64,000 bases of DNA from Blastobasis lacticolella. Taxonomy: Eukaryota; Arthropoda; Insecta; Lepidoptera; Blastobasidae. Below are positions 55,386-64,000 of this stretch, one piece after another; position 1 is the first letter of the stretch; each line of letters starts with the position of its first letter. Where the stretch lies: contig LR990044.1 of assembly GCA_905147135.1 (NCBI GenBank), positions 15,566,122 to 15,630,121 of the forward strand, in the 5' to 3' direction. Made by a program: the position numbers and the translations under genes. Under the pieces are notes generated by a model that did not search any database, was not told the origin of the DNA, and saw nothing but the letters and a program-made list of their open reading frames with translations.

Positions 55386-55874
55386 TCATCACTAGCTTTT
55401 GCTCGCGACTTCATACGCGTAAAAGTCGGCTATTATTTGCCTTCCAGACCCGTTCTCGCAGGAACCATAGTGAATTGCGGGATAAATTAAAGACTATGTG
55501 CTATATAGGTTTTAAGACTTTCATGGTTAATCGCTACACATTCATCGCACATGTTATTTGTGTTTTTTACTGTCACGGTACTCATGAACATGACGCATGC
55601 AACTGCGTCGAAATATCGAGGTAAAACAATACTAATCGTGGTAATAAACCTGATTACATTGCTCAATACTCAATGCTCAAATGATTATTGCTTCATAAAA
55701 GTATTTTTTACAATTATGACCCGGACGGTGACATGCGATGACTATGTGCTATTCTGTGCTACATCACTGTCAAATTATATCTAAATCAGTTCAGTAGTTT
55801 TCGCGTGAAGGAGTAACAAACATCCGTCTAAATATCCGTTCAGCCTTACAAACTTTCGCATAAGTTTATAATAT
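55386..55874 (+). repeat. Repeat family D split by an insertion
   Basis: The left part ('tagcttttgctcgcgacttc', 'gcaggaaccatagtgaattg') and right part ('aaatcagttcagtagttttc', 'gcgtgaaggagtaacaaaca', 'tataatattac') of one family D copy flank the 235-bp Penelope insertion at 55505-55739. Confidence 0.8.
55505..55739 (+). mobile_element. Penelope-type insertion nested in repeat D, 13-bp duplication
   Basis: GACTATGTGCTAT occurs exactly at 55492-55504 and 55740-55752. The insert begins 'ataggttttaagactttcat' and contains 'gacgcatgcaactgcgtcga' and 'aatatcgaggtaaaacaata', a PLE 3' end. No reading frame of its own. Confidence 0.9.
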
Positions 55875-55946
55875 TACGATTCGTATAATATTTCAATAAT
55901 AAACCAATCTGATTACCTAAGAAACCACTTCCGTACTGGAAACTAA

Positions 55947-55989
55947 AGTACTCCAAGTATTCGCGGCAAGTACTCCAGTATTCGCGGCA
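55947..55989. repeat. Two tandem ~21-bp units
   Basis: AGTACTCCA(A)GTATTCGCGGC occurs twice in tandem. Confidence 0.75.
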
Positions 55990-56077
55990 ACCCTGTACGG
56001 AAGGCGAAGGGAACAGTGAGACGAAGGAACTTGCTCTGTCGGTTGCCAATATCGGTAATTGAGTTACACAGCATTAG

Positions 56078-56190
56078 CGCGCGAAAATATTGCACGCTCC
56101 GGTTGAAACTTTCGCTTCGCTTACGGAGTTGTGGAATTGAACGGAATTTTCGGACCGTTATGTCGTGAATAGGAAATGTTTTGCACAATT
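56078..56190 (+). repeat. Direct repeat, copy 1
   Basis: 'Gcgaaaatattgcacgctcc' and 'actttcgcttcgcttacgg' to 'gtcgtgaataggaaa' recur at 56729-56841 in the same orientation. Confidence 0.8.
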
Positions 56191-56234
56191 TATCACAACA
56201 CTTTATCCAATCTATACCCCCATAGTAGAAAAAG

Positions 56235-56398
56235 AAGTCGCTTCCCGCCGTTTGTCCCTATGTGTCTATGTACGCTTAGATCTTTTAAACTACGCAATGG
56301 ATTGTAATGCGATTTTCAACAACAGATATAGTGATTCAAGAGGAAGGTTTACATGTAAGTTAAAAAAGGATAGGTAGGGTGAAGTAGGTGTCCACTAG
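56235..56398 (+). mobile_element. Helitron-like 3' end, hairpin lost
   Basis: 'Aactacgcaatggattgtaa', 'gattcaagaggaaggtttac' and 'ggataggtagggtgaagtag' lead directly to CTAG (56395-56398) followed by T. The hairpin present at 57439 and 47777 is deleted here. Confidence 0.5.
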
Positions 56399-56414
56399 TA
56401 AAATATATAACGTT

Positions 56415-56650
56415 TTTATGTTTAAGGTAGACAAACAGGCAAGCAGGTCAATCTATCAAAAAGTGGACAGCAGCAACACAAGGAACATCACCAATGAGCT
56501 ACCCACCTCTAATGAGACGAGTTATTATAATCTAGACGCCTTCAAGGCTAGAGTAAATAGGCTGCTCCTAAACAGGCATGATCCATCATCGGCGCATCGT
56601 AACTTTCTACCAGGTGAGATAGCGGTCAAATGCCTGGCCAGTATAAATAA
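56415..56650 (+). mobile_element. Repeat C head joined to LINE A 3' terminus
   Basis: 'Ggtagacaaacaggcaagca' to about 56522 is family C. From 56525, YNLDAFKARVNRLLLNRHDP and the '..agcggtcaaatgcctggcc' 3' UTR of LINE A follow. The junction within 'ctaatgagacgagtt' marks one insertion in another. Confidence 0.7.
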
Positions 56651-56728
56651 AAAAAATCCTCTTGATGTATTTCATTTCATAGTCATCTATGGCATACTAC
56701 GGACATATTGAATGACACAACACAAGCA

Positions 56729-56841
56729 CGCGAAAATATTGCACGCTCCAGTTAAAACTTTCGCTTCGCTTACGGAGTTGTGGAACGAAATATTTGGACC
56801 AATATATCGTGAAGGAAACGTTTTTTACAATCTGGATTCGC
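56729..56841 (+). repeat. Direct repeat, copy 2
   Basis: Partner of 56078-56190. The first ~60 bases differ at only a few positions, then similarity weakens. Confidence 0.8.
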
Positions 56842-56929
56842 AGTTGGTAGATTTACTTCTTTAACAAATATGGAGTTTTAGAGCTCTTGTGGCTTTTTTG
56901 TGTTACACTATCGATAAATATCAGGGGAC

Positions 56930-57140
56930 AGGAAACAAGTAAACAGACCACCTGACGAGAAGTGGTCATTGCCGCCTATCAATATCAGCAACACTAACAC
57001 GCGATATCAGGTAATGTAGACAGTCTCCGAGCAATATCGTGGGCACACTCGTGCTAACCATACATTGACGCCATGAATGCGTTGCATGACTCTAATGCGA
57101 GTTATAATATACCTCTTGAAAAATCCTACTCCTTTGTAGA
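56930..57140 (+). repeat. Dispersed repeat family C, with an insert
   Basis: 'Ccacctgacgagaagtggtc', 'tatcagcaacactaaca' and, after about 60 extra bases, 'gaatgcgttgcatgactcta' and 'tatacctcttgaaaaatcc'. The extra bases contain the MITE-like end 'gggcacactcgtgctaacc'. Confidence 0.65.
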
Positions 57141-57299
57141 GATTTCCCTACAAAGATTGTTACAAATGGACTTTCGCTCTGAGATCTGGTAACTTTTTAA
57201 ATATGGAAGTGTTATGGGCTTGTGGTTTTTCCCTTTGTAGCGGACTCTATAAATATAGAGTCCTGAATGAAATATAAAATTCTTATTTTATTACTATAC

Positions 57300-57467
57300 C
57301 GGAAGAGAGTTTATTTTTATTACGCTTAGATCTTCTAAACTACGCAATGGATTGTAATGCGGTTTTCGTCAACATATAGCGTTATTAAAAGGAAGGTTTA
57401 TAGGCAAGAAAAAAAAAGTATGTAGGGGTAAAGGTGTACGCGAACTAAGTCGCGCTGGGTCCACTAG
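57300..57467 (+). mobile_element. Helitron-like 3' end with hairpin
   Basis: Hairpin CGCGA-ACTAAG-TCGCG (57439-57454), 'ctgggtcca', then CTAG (57464-57467) and T. Upstream 'aactacgcaatggattgtaa' is shared with 56235. Confidence 0.6.
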
Positions 57468-57879
57468 TTTCATATATTCTTAAGCATATTGAAACTTTTT
57501 AAATAATTTAGTTTCGTTTATAAAGTTGCAGTTAAGGATGTAAGTCTACCTGAGAATATCATATACTAGCTAGATACAGGCATCTATTAGTTGTTTGACA
57601 ACTGCTTGCCTGCTTAATAATAATAATAATAATAATAATTAGGATCTAGACTATTCAGTTCATTTAACTGCAACCCATACTCTATTTTATAACTGTTGTG
57701 AATATTACAATATTTACAACTATATTATTTTTATTTTATTTTATTTATTAGGAAGACCAACAGAATTATGGTGAAAAGAAGGTACAGTACATAAACACGA
57801 GGTTAGGTAAAGTCATGCGCGTCCAACTTGTTGTCACTTGAGAGGAAACCAACGCAATCAAATAGTACCTATAAATAAA
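57468..57879. other. Unassigned, TAA microsatellite
   Basis: About eight TAA units lie at 57615-57639. No gene was seen. Confidence 0.4.
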
Positions 57880-58095
57880 TATGCTTGAATAAAGTACACA
57901 ATTCCAAATCAGAGCTTGTGTTATGGGTGCCAGAAAACTGATAAACTATTAATATATATTTTTTAAATACATACTTATTGTACATACAATACCCAGACCC
58001 GTATAAGACATTAAAATTCATCATTTCAATTTCTGCCCAGCTGGGAATCGAATTTCTGCGTGGCAGACCAGCATGCTAGCCCACTGATCGTCAAG
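57880..58095 (-). mobile_element. SINE family 2
   Basis: The tRNA-like head is on the minus strand ('atcagtgggctagcatgctg', then ATTCGATTCCC). The body has 'acccagacccgtataagaca' (plus). The 3' 'gggctagatggcgctg' block is lost. Confidence 0.75.
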
Positions 58096-58215
58096 TCAGT
58101 ATAGACTCCAAAAACCTTTCGAAGTAAAAAAATACGGTACAAAGTTCCAAGTGTAACGGCCAATTTGTGTACAATAATCAATCGTTATTCATCAATTTAA
58201 ATTAGCTATCCTTAT

Positions 58216-58443
58216 CTTTGGCCGTGTGGTGTCCAGCAGAGTAGAATAACACTAACCCCTTACACTCGTGGGAGTCGTAAAATGCGAATAATGTTATCGA
58301 GACAAAAGATCTAGAGTCTCCGTACTTATAACACTGCGATCTCCAACCCGCCTGCCAAGCGTCAAGATTATGGTTAAATCTGCCCTTTCGTGGGAGAGGC
58401 CCTAAGTCCTGCAGTGGACTGATATGGGCTGTTGTGATGATGA
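58216..58443 (-). repeat. Dispersed repeat family F
   Basis: 'Ggccgtgtggtgtccagcag' to 'agtggactgatatgggctgt': a full-length copy in reverse. A 96-codon minus ORF spanning it is a product of the repeat. Confidence 0.8.
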
Positions 58444-59039
58444 TCATTACCTTTGCTGAGTTGTAAGCAGAGACAAAAAGAGTTTTAATCAATGATTTAA
58501 ATTGACAAGCGTTTCAGAAACTGGAAGAAAGAATATTAGCGCAAATTATTTTGAGATTCGGACTAACAAACATGCTTAATTACGTCATACTAAAGGAAAC
58601 GCAGATTCAAAACAAAGGAAACAAACCATCGCCTACAAATAACACAACAAAAATAAAGCTAATGTCTATGGAAATCAAAAAGATTTATGCCAATTTATTT
58701 TGATAAATGTTGTCAGCTGTGAGAGGTACGTGCCCAAAAATAGGTTTGTTTACTCATAAATTTTTAGTGTTTCACAAAATCGAGTTAGCTGATGTGGTGG
58801 GTAATAACTCTGTTGGTGTGTGGGCAAAACAAAATGTTGCGTGGAATTGCTTTGTTTGCCATGAATTTTAAGTGCGATTTCGTATGTGTATTTTGTTTTT
58901 CGACGAAACAATTCATTCAGTACATAAGTGTGTATTTTACCATTGTACTGTCATGTAATATCATCTAGCCACGTGACGTCCTACATCACGTTTTACCGAT
59001 CGTAGTCCGATATTATCCATGTATGATCATATCATGCAA
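58444..59039. other. Nothing recognised
   Basis: No shared repeat or coding signal. Confidence 0.35.
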
Positions 59040-59330
59040 TGTTTTTTATGTTACGGAGTGATAAACGAGCAGACTGCCAACCTGATAGTAAGCGGTAACT
59101 GTCGCCCATAACGTCTACGATACATGCATTTAGATTGCAGGCAACAAAAATGCAGAACCGTAGATTATCACTGCGAGGACTAAGATGGAATGTTTCATCA
59201 ATTCCTTCAAACCGGAACACAATAATGCAAAGGTTTTTGCTTGGCGGCAGAAATACGATTAGCGGTGATATTCACCCAAGTGAACACCTCTGGCTTGACA
59301 TGACAGGTTGTAGGATACGGCCTGATAAAA
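59040..59330 (+). repeat. Dispersed repeat family E, long copy
   Basis: 'Ctgatagtaagcggtaactg', 'tcgcccataacgtctacgat', 'gcaggcaacaaaaatgcaga', 'caaaccggaacacaataatg' and 'cttggcggcagaaatacgat'. It includes the head missing at 51430. Confidence 0.75.
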
Positions 59331-60084
59331 TGTTATTTATTTATTTATTGGAGTACCAACAGCTATAGAACACATAATAAATATTATTTTAGAACCAACA
59401 AGCCAATTACTCGTTCTGGTTTCATTAAGTACTAGAATTTAATTTTATTCAATGACACGAAGCTCCACATGAGTATGGTATTGTTATGAGTACGAGTATT
59501 GACACGCTTATAGTTCATTTTTAGATTTATTCTTATTACTTACTAGTACATACGTATTTACTTATTAGTAAACCACAAATGAATCACCATTTATGATACA
59601 CCATTGGAAATTTATTTATAAGGTATAGTAAATAATTAATGCTTGCCCTTATCACGTACGCATTCACGTCACATAACACTACAATTCGAACGTAGGCAAT
59701 TAAATTGAACATTGCCCCGTGTACATAGATGACTGTATTATGCGTAGTAGGTAATAATAGTAGGCAGCGATCCTACCTTGAGTAATTTCTTCTTATACTA
59801 CTACTACTTATTACTTCTTCTTCTCAGTGACAAACGAGTGTACAGCCCACCTGATGAAATGCTGTAAGGGCCCGTTTATACGTCACCGCTTGCAAACCGC
59901 ACCGAAAACGCGTACAGTTCGCGCCTGCACAGTCACCGCCAAGTAATCAGACAAAACGTGCAGTCTGAACACGCGGTGACTATGCTGGCAAGATGATGGC
60001 GCTCCGTGTATGTTAACAAATAATAAAACAAGCTTTCTAGCATTAGTATGCATAAACATTTAGAAAATATCATGTAGAAATCGC
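59331..60084. other. Unassigned
   Basis: A family C-like 'gtacagcccacctgatgaaa' lies at 59841-59860. GTCACCGC near 59884 is inverted as GCGGTGAC near 59973, too short to call an element. Confidence 0.3.
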
Positions 60085-60310
60085 GTACGTCTGTATGGGC
60101 TCATACTGTCGCCCATGACGTTTCATGTAACAAAAATGTAAACCGCGGGTGCGTTGTCTCTGTGCAGACTAATATGCTTGGAATTGCTCTGGCTACCTTA
60201 TCTTTCAAATCGGAACACAACAATGCAAACATTGTTAATTGGCGGCAGAAATCGATACTGCGGTGGGACTCACCCCGTGGGACTCCTTAGACTATATCAC
60301 CTGACTACAG
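60085..60310 (+). repeat. Dispersed repeat family E
   Basis: 'Ctgtcgcccatgacgttt', 'tcggaacacaacaatgcaaa', 'attggcggcagaaatcgata' and 'gggactccttagacta'. Confidence 0.7.
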
Positions 60311-61109
60311 TTTGAAAAATATATTCATAAATATATTACACATGATACAGTTCTTACAAAGTCACTTTTCTTCTTTCATATTTATCACCACTTCACACAT
60401 GATTCTCGGCTTAGAGTATATACGACCTGATATTACAAACGAACACGAACTCCCATTACTGCAATTCTTGTTTAGACGGTGTCTAAAGCAGCGCCACAAA
60501 TAAGTTTTGACTCAACATAGCCGAAAGTCAAGCTACCTAATACTCCAAATATTGTAACAAACAAAGCGCGATATATTCTATATCCTTCGCTCTTGCAATT
60601 TATTACGAGAAGGTACATTTCAGTAATTGCCTTTGAAGGGTTCTACGAATGCGATCACAAGGTTTGAGCAGAAATTCAGTTCAGAGAACTAAACTTGAAG
60701 GCTGGCTGTGTACAACTAAGCTAATTCAGTTTCGTAGCTAAGATTAACTTTGTTTTGGAGACTGTTGGAGACTCGTCTTGGCTGCGGACTATGTTCTATT
60801 CCAAACCTGTATTTGACTTGATACACAATCCTTTGACATTAGATTTGGTTTCTGGTTCCGTACAGTGCCATTATTACTTTTACCAATTATTTATATACAT
60901 AAAGAGAGATCATTCCACTAAAAAGAAGTACTCCAGGCGAAATCAAAAACATTTGTTGAACGTAGTTTCAACCATAAAACCCAGATTTACAATTACATTA
61001 TAGATATATGTAAAAATCAAAGTAAATGTTTTCGGTGTTTGAAAATAAAACCCAACCACAGTAAGTATTGTACAAAAAGCAAAGTAATACCCTACATACA
61101 CAGGGGTAC
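60311..61109. other. Nothing recognised
   Basis: ORFs of 63 and 82 codons show no motif. Confidence 0.35.
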
Positions 61110-61285
61110 GTGGGAAATACCAGTATTTGGAAAGAGCTCCCGCGGAAGATCCAAAAAGTGATGCATTGACATATGAGAGCCAATAGCTTACGTCGCGAGG
61201 GTGTCGAAAGACCAGCCGATGTGGAGAAGAAAGAACAAGAAAGGGACCTTGGCAGAGGCCAGGATAGACCACTCGGATAATGATG
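61110..61285 (+). mobile_element. RTE-type LINE 3' tail
   Basis: The frame from about 61181 reads ANSLRREGVERPADVEKKEQ, then RDLGRGQDRP, parallel to ANSLRREDAEDRAKWRRLSR at the end of the 29758-30905 copy. It finishes 'gataatgatgatgg'. Diverged and inactive. Confidence 0.75.
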
Positions 61286-61662
61286 ATGGTACTAGGCCTA
61301 TCGGTTGGTAGTTTGGTTGGTGAATCGGTATGATGACTTGGACTACAATAATATATATATTTTGGTCATAACACGCTCAAAATATAACGCTGTGGTCTCC
61401 AGACAGAGAATTTCGGTTCAGATTGACGTTAGAAGGGTAGTATCAGCTACTACATCTTAAATTATACCCCAAAATCTGTATGTAGCATAGTATGATGAAT
61501 CATAAAATTATATAATGTGCCGTGTCGTCATTAGCAATGAATATGAAAAGACTTATTTTATTTAAGGAAAACCACTAAAACGTTAATAGGGATATTACAC
61601 AATTGTCAATTTTACAAATGATAGATTTATAACGTACGCTACTTAATACCTACATTGTTGAG

Positions 61663-61697
61663 TATATATCGAATAAATACAATTCAGACTAGTCAGT
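61663..61697 (+). promoter_or_regulatory. Core promoter: TATA box and TCAGT initiator
   Basis: TATATAT at 61663-61669 and TCAGT at 61693-61697. The initiator A (61695) is 32 bases after the first T of the TATA, the spacing usual for insect promoters. It leaves a 73-base 5' UTR before the ATG at 61768. Confidence 0.65.
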
Positions 61698-61767
61698 CTT
61701 ACATCGAAGCCGTGGTAGCTAAAGACAACAAAATTAACAAATAAAGAAATCTGTATTAAACTACACC

Positions 61768-62388
61768 ATGGACAGAAAAATACTGTGTCTACTGATCGTC
61801 ATTTCGATGATTGCAATAACAATTGAAGCAAAGTCTCGAAACCGTACAGATATGCATGACATACTTAACTCCCGAACAAGATCGAAACTTGAAAAAGCTG
61901 TAACGAAAGCTCCGAAAAAGCAGTATACGACTCCGAAATTTATTACAAGATCTCCGATTGTAAATCCTACAAGGAGGAAAATATTTACTTCATCTCTTAA
62001 AGTTCAGACAACGACTCCTAGAATGTTGAATTCGATATTAAAAGGTCAGACAACATCGTCAAAGCCAATAATTTTATCTGCAAATATTTATCCTGCAAAC
62101 CCGAAAAATGAAAATAACCAACTGATAGCCGAAACGACTACCAATGCTACTAAACCTAAAACAAAATTTTTAAATCTTCCAAATGTATGGGAAAATGTTA
62201 AGAAAGTAACAAAAAGAGTTAGTAAAGTTTACGACAGTGCAAAGAAATTTTTCAACGGCGGTACTCAAAAACCGCCAGCAGCTCAACGCGAAATACCAAC
62301 AAGTTATGCAAAAGTGCTATCAAGTGTGTCCATCTATTGTATTACTATTTGTTATATATTTACGACTACATTTTTACACCGATTTTGA
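61768..62388 (+). CDS. Secreted Lys/Thr-rich protein, function unknown
   Basis: The 206-codon intronless ORF starts in good context (ACACC-ATG-G). Residues 1-21 form a signal peptide (MDRK followed by ILCLLIVISMIAI, cut likely after EA at 20-21). The mature part is basic and rich in Lys, Thr, Ser and Asn, with TTP motifs and no Cys, and N-glycosylation sequons NRT (25-27) and NAT (126-128). Residues 138-163 (PNVWENVKKVTKRVSKVYDS ...) could form a cationic amphipathic helix. Residues 183-203 are hydrophobic (VLSSVSIYCITICYIF), suggesting a GPI-anchor signal or membrane segment. The TATA/initiator pair lies upstream; an RTE tail begins about 30 bases past the stop region. I do not recognise the family. 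A short, fast-evolving secreted or surface protein expressed from a strong simple promoter is the plain reading. A splice to a different C-terminus cannot be excluded. Confidence 0.65.
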   Translation: MDRKILCLLIVISMIAITIEAKSRNRTDMHDILNSRTRSKLEKAVTKAPKKQYTTPKFITRSPIVNPTRRKIFTSSLKVQTTTPRMLNSILKGQTTSSKPIILSANIYPANPKNENNQLIAETTTNATKPKTKFLNLPNVWENVKKVTKRVSKVYDSAKKFFNGGTQKPPAAQREIPTSYAKVLSSVSIYCITICYIFTTTFLHRF

Positions 62389-62394
62389 TAAAAA

Positions 62395-62530
62395 TAGGTA
62401 TAATACCTCGGCTACGGCGGCAGTGGCTTACGACGCGAGGATACCCAAGACCATGCGAAATGGAGGAAAATAAACCGGAAAGCGGACCCAGGCAGAAGAC
62501 GGGACTAACGGTTCGGATGACGATGATGAG
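62395..62530 (+). mobile_element. RTE-type LINE 3' tail abutting the gene
   Basis: 62419-62508 encodes GSGLRREDTQDHAKWRKINR, then KADPGRRRD and a stop, the RTE C-terminus, followed by 'gatgacgatgatgag'. Its start lies within about 10-30 bases of the upstream gene's stop codon. Confidence 0.85.
62469..62474 (+). terminator. Possible polyadenylation signal AATAAA
   Basis: This is the first AATAAA after the gene's stop codon (80 bases downstream). It arises from the RTE codons AAA-ATA-AAC, so if used it is a transposon-supplied signal. Confidence 0.35.
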
Positions 62531-62661
62531 GTATGCCTCAGAACTAGTATATATACTTTCCTATTACATTCTTCGGTTAATGCTGGCGTTGTAAGATCTC
62601 TTCAATGTCCAGCTGTAGAATTATTTGGAAATAATGTGTTAAATAGGTAATTTTTGTTTAA

Positions 62662-62871
62662 ATGTGTAATTTGATTTTTGGGATAGAAACACTGGGTCCG
62701 TGGGGACCGGTAGCTTATCGAATTTTTAAATTTATCTTAGCACATCTCGTCGAGGCAAGTTGTGAAAAAAATGCTGGTCTTTATAAGGCACAGCGTTTGA
62801 GCATTGCCATTGAACGTGGTAATGCCGCCCGCATTTTGAGTTTAGATTTCTTAGTTTTAGTTAAGTTTTGA
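62662..62871 (+). pseudogene. Diverged LINE C-terminus (same family as 45732)
   Basis: The 69-codon frame reads GIETLGPWGPVAYRIFKFIL and KAQRLSIAIERGNAARILSL. This aligns with FGVETLGPWGPGAHSLF and AQRLSIAIQRGNAAAMMG of the 45732 copy. AT-shifted codons show long residence, yet the short frame is still open. Confidence 0.75.
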
Positions 62872-62974
62872 CAGTGTTCGAGTGATATTGTTTATTTTTG
62901 TTTGAGGAGTCACAACACAATAATTTCAAAACGCAAAGTTGAATTGTATTTTTATAGTATAAATATTGTATAGA

Positions 62975-63056
62975 TATTTCAACTCAGTTGTGCGCGCGGC
63001 CCTATGTGTGGGTGAACCTTAATACCTGGTATTTGGCGCACAACTGAGTTGAAATA
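62975..63056. repeat. Inverted repeat, 21-bp perfect arms
   Basis: 62975-62995 (TATTTCAACTCAGTTGTGCG and one more base) is the exact complement of 63036-63056, with a 40-base spacer. It could be a very short MITE. Confidence 0.85.
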
Positions 63057-63591
63057 GATATCTTTAGTAAGGTGAGCAGCTTGCAGTGAATTAATAAGAT
63101 CAGGTTTCAAACCATTACTAAAAAGCCACCATTACTGTTCTATAAAAAATTACAAAATCTCTGTACCAATCATGGTGGACTTCTTTGATTCTTTTTTTTT
63201 AACTTTCTATTTGATAAGGGTCGCCAGGATTCTTGACGACAAATATATTTGATTAAGTGCGCCCCAAAAGGTGTTTTATATTTTATAGTGTAGCTAATTA
63301 AATTTTAAAATAAATATATTATTTTTATACATTTATTTGATTGATTTTTTCTGTGATTGTGTGTGTTTATGAGCGAACCTCTCTGTGTCCATCTCTGACA
63401 TACAAAAAAATGTGTGTGATGGATCGTATATCCAGCCAGATATTTCATTATACATATTGAGTGCTGGATACATAAAATGGTATTTACGGGTCCCCTGACC
63501 GAGCAATCGTCGCGGGATGATGTTACTTCGTTGTGATGAGAATATGCTGAAATACACTTGAATTGATTTAAACACAGAACTGAAACTAAAT
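63057..63591. other. Nothing recognised
   Basis: Overlapping minus ORFs at 63305-63604 lack motifs. Confidence 0.35.
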
Positions 63592-63805
63592 AACTTGGCG
63601 TCAATATACCGGTTGTGCTCTCGCGCGCAATGGCCCGGGATACGCTCTGACTATGATCCAGGATGTGGCAGATCAGGCTACATCGAAGCGACTGTTATCT
63701 GACATCCGTAGCCCTGTTAACAGGGGAACCTGGCCAAATTGTGCAGGTTTCCTCACGATTTTTTCCTCACCGTAAGAGCATCGGTTAGTGATCAAGTAAT
63801 GTAAA
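63592..63805 (-). mobile_element. SINE family 1, head missing
   Basis: 'Acttggcgtcaatatacc', 'ctatgatccaggatgtggca', 'ccctgttaacaggggaacct' and 'ttttcctcaccgtaagagca' form the complement of the SINE 1 body. It ends near 63805 without the tRNA part. Confidence 0.82.
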
Positions 63806-64000
63806 CTAACAACAGTCCTGGCAGGATCACAAAGATGACTATGGATTTCGTATACCGTATACCGAAACTTACAAAGTTATTCATGGCTCTCTGCCGAAAG
63901 ATAGAAATATTTTGGGCAACCATGTGACAAATTTCTTTGAAAAATTTACGCAAATAAATCTGATATTTGATGCGACCATGCGCTTATTTTTTAGTTCTTA
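63806..64000. other. Nothing recognised to the window edge
   Basis: No shared repeat or ORF. Confidence 0.35.

Noticed and set aside
59881..59985. GTCACCGC / GCGGTGAC inverted pair
   Set aside because: 8-bp arms 90 bases apart are expected by chance in a window this size.
1..64000. CRISPR arrays, operons, ribosome binding sites, phage genes
   Set aside because: All content is eukaryotic; the only regular array (11961-12752) is a minisatellite without spacers.

Overview
Source organism. This is a gene-poor, AT-rich (by eye) stretch of an insect nuclear genome, almost certainly a moth or butterfly. The repeats point there: tRNA-derived SINEs, RTE-type LINE tails, a LINE whose C-terminal frame ends in the lepidopteran 'CCCACTGCTGGGCAAAGGCC' box (read on the other strand), Penelope-like retroelement pieces with a GIY-YIG nuclease, and the dispersed 'aacaggcaagcgggtcacctgatgg'-type repeats. 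There are no operons, bacterial genes or CRISPR arrays. Repeat-family letters below (A-H) are local labels for copies compared by eye within this window, not database names.

Layout. 1-11 kb: SINE, RTE-tail and unclassified repeat fragments in AT-rich DNA, and one clean 251-bp MITE (9984-10234). 11.9-12.8 kb: a 33-bp minisatellite of about 24 units with two higher-order periods, grown inside a dispersed repeat and open in one plus-strand and two minus-strand frames. 14-17.8 kb: a LINE ORF end with one nonsense codon and a Penelope-like nuclease fragment. 18.5-28.5 kb: SINEs, LINE ends, two E-boxes and a GGGTA-rich array. 29.7-31.2 kb: a dead RTE-type LINE on the minus strand, followed by a SINE. 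31.5-39.5 kb: mixed repeats, a frameshifted coding-like stretch at 34.4-34.8 kb, and a LINE end whose ATTGT tail abuts a perfect 29-bp hairpin. 39.5-45.6 kb: mostly featureless. 45.6-47 kb: a Penelope insertion, a second LINE C-terminus and a SINE. 49-57.5 kb: MITEs and foldback elements, a SINE with a 19-bp target-site duplication, two more Penelope insertions with exact duplications, and Helitron-like 3' ends. 57.9-61.3 kb: older repeats. 61.6-62.5 kb: the one convincing host gene.

Genes. The only strong protein-coding candidate is the intronless 206-codon ORF at 61768-62388. It has a TATA box, an arthropod TCAGT initiator at the right spacing, a good start context and a signal peptide; the product is Lys/Thr-rich with a hydrophobic C-terminus. 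An RTE tail begins just past its stop codon and carries the first AATAAA. Every other long ORF I could interpret belongs to a transposable element, a repeat or chance. Two weaker non-transposon coding candidates (34389-34758 and 25473-25748, both minus strand) are listed with low confidence.

Most informative observations: four Penelope-type insertions with 10-13 bp target duplications, one of them splitting an older repeat; one dated SINE insertion; several near-perfect hairpins best explained by snap-back template switching; and the minisatellite whose monomer can be traced to the repeat it sits in.
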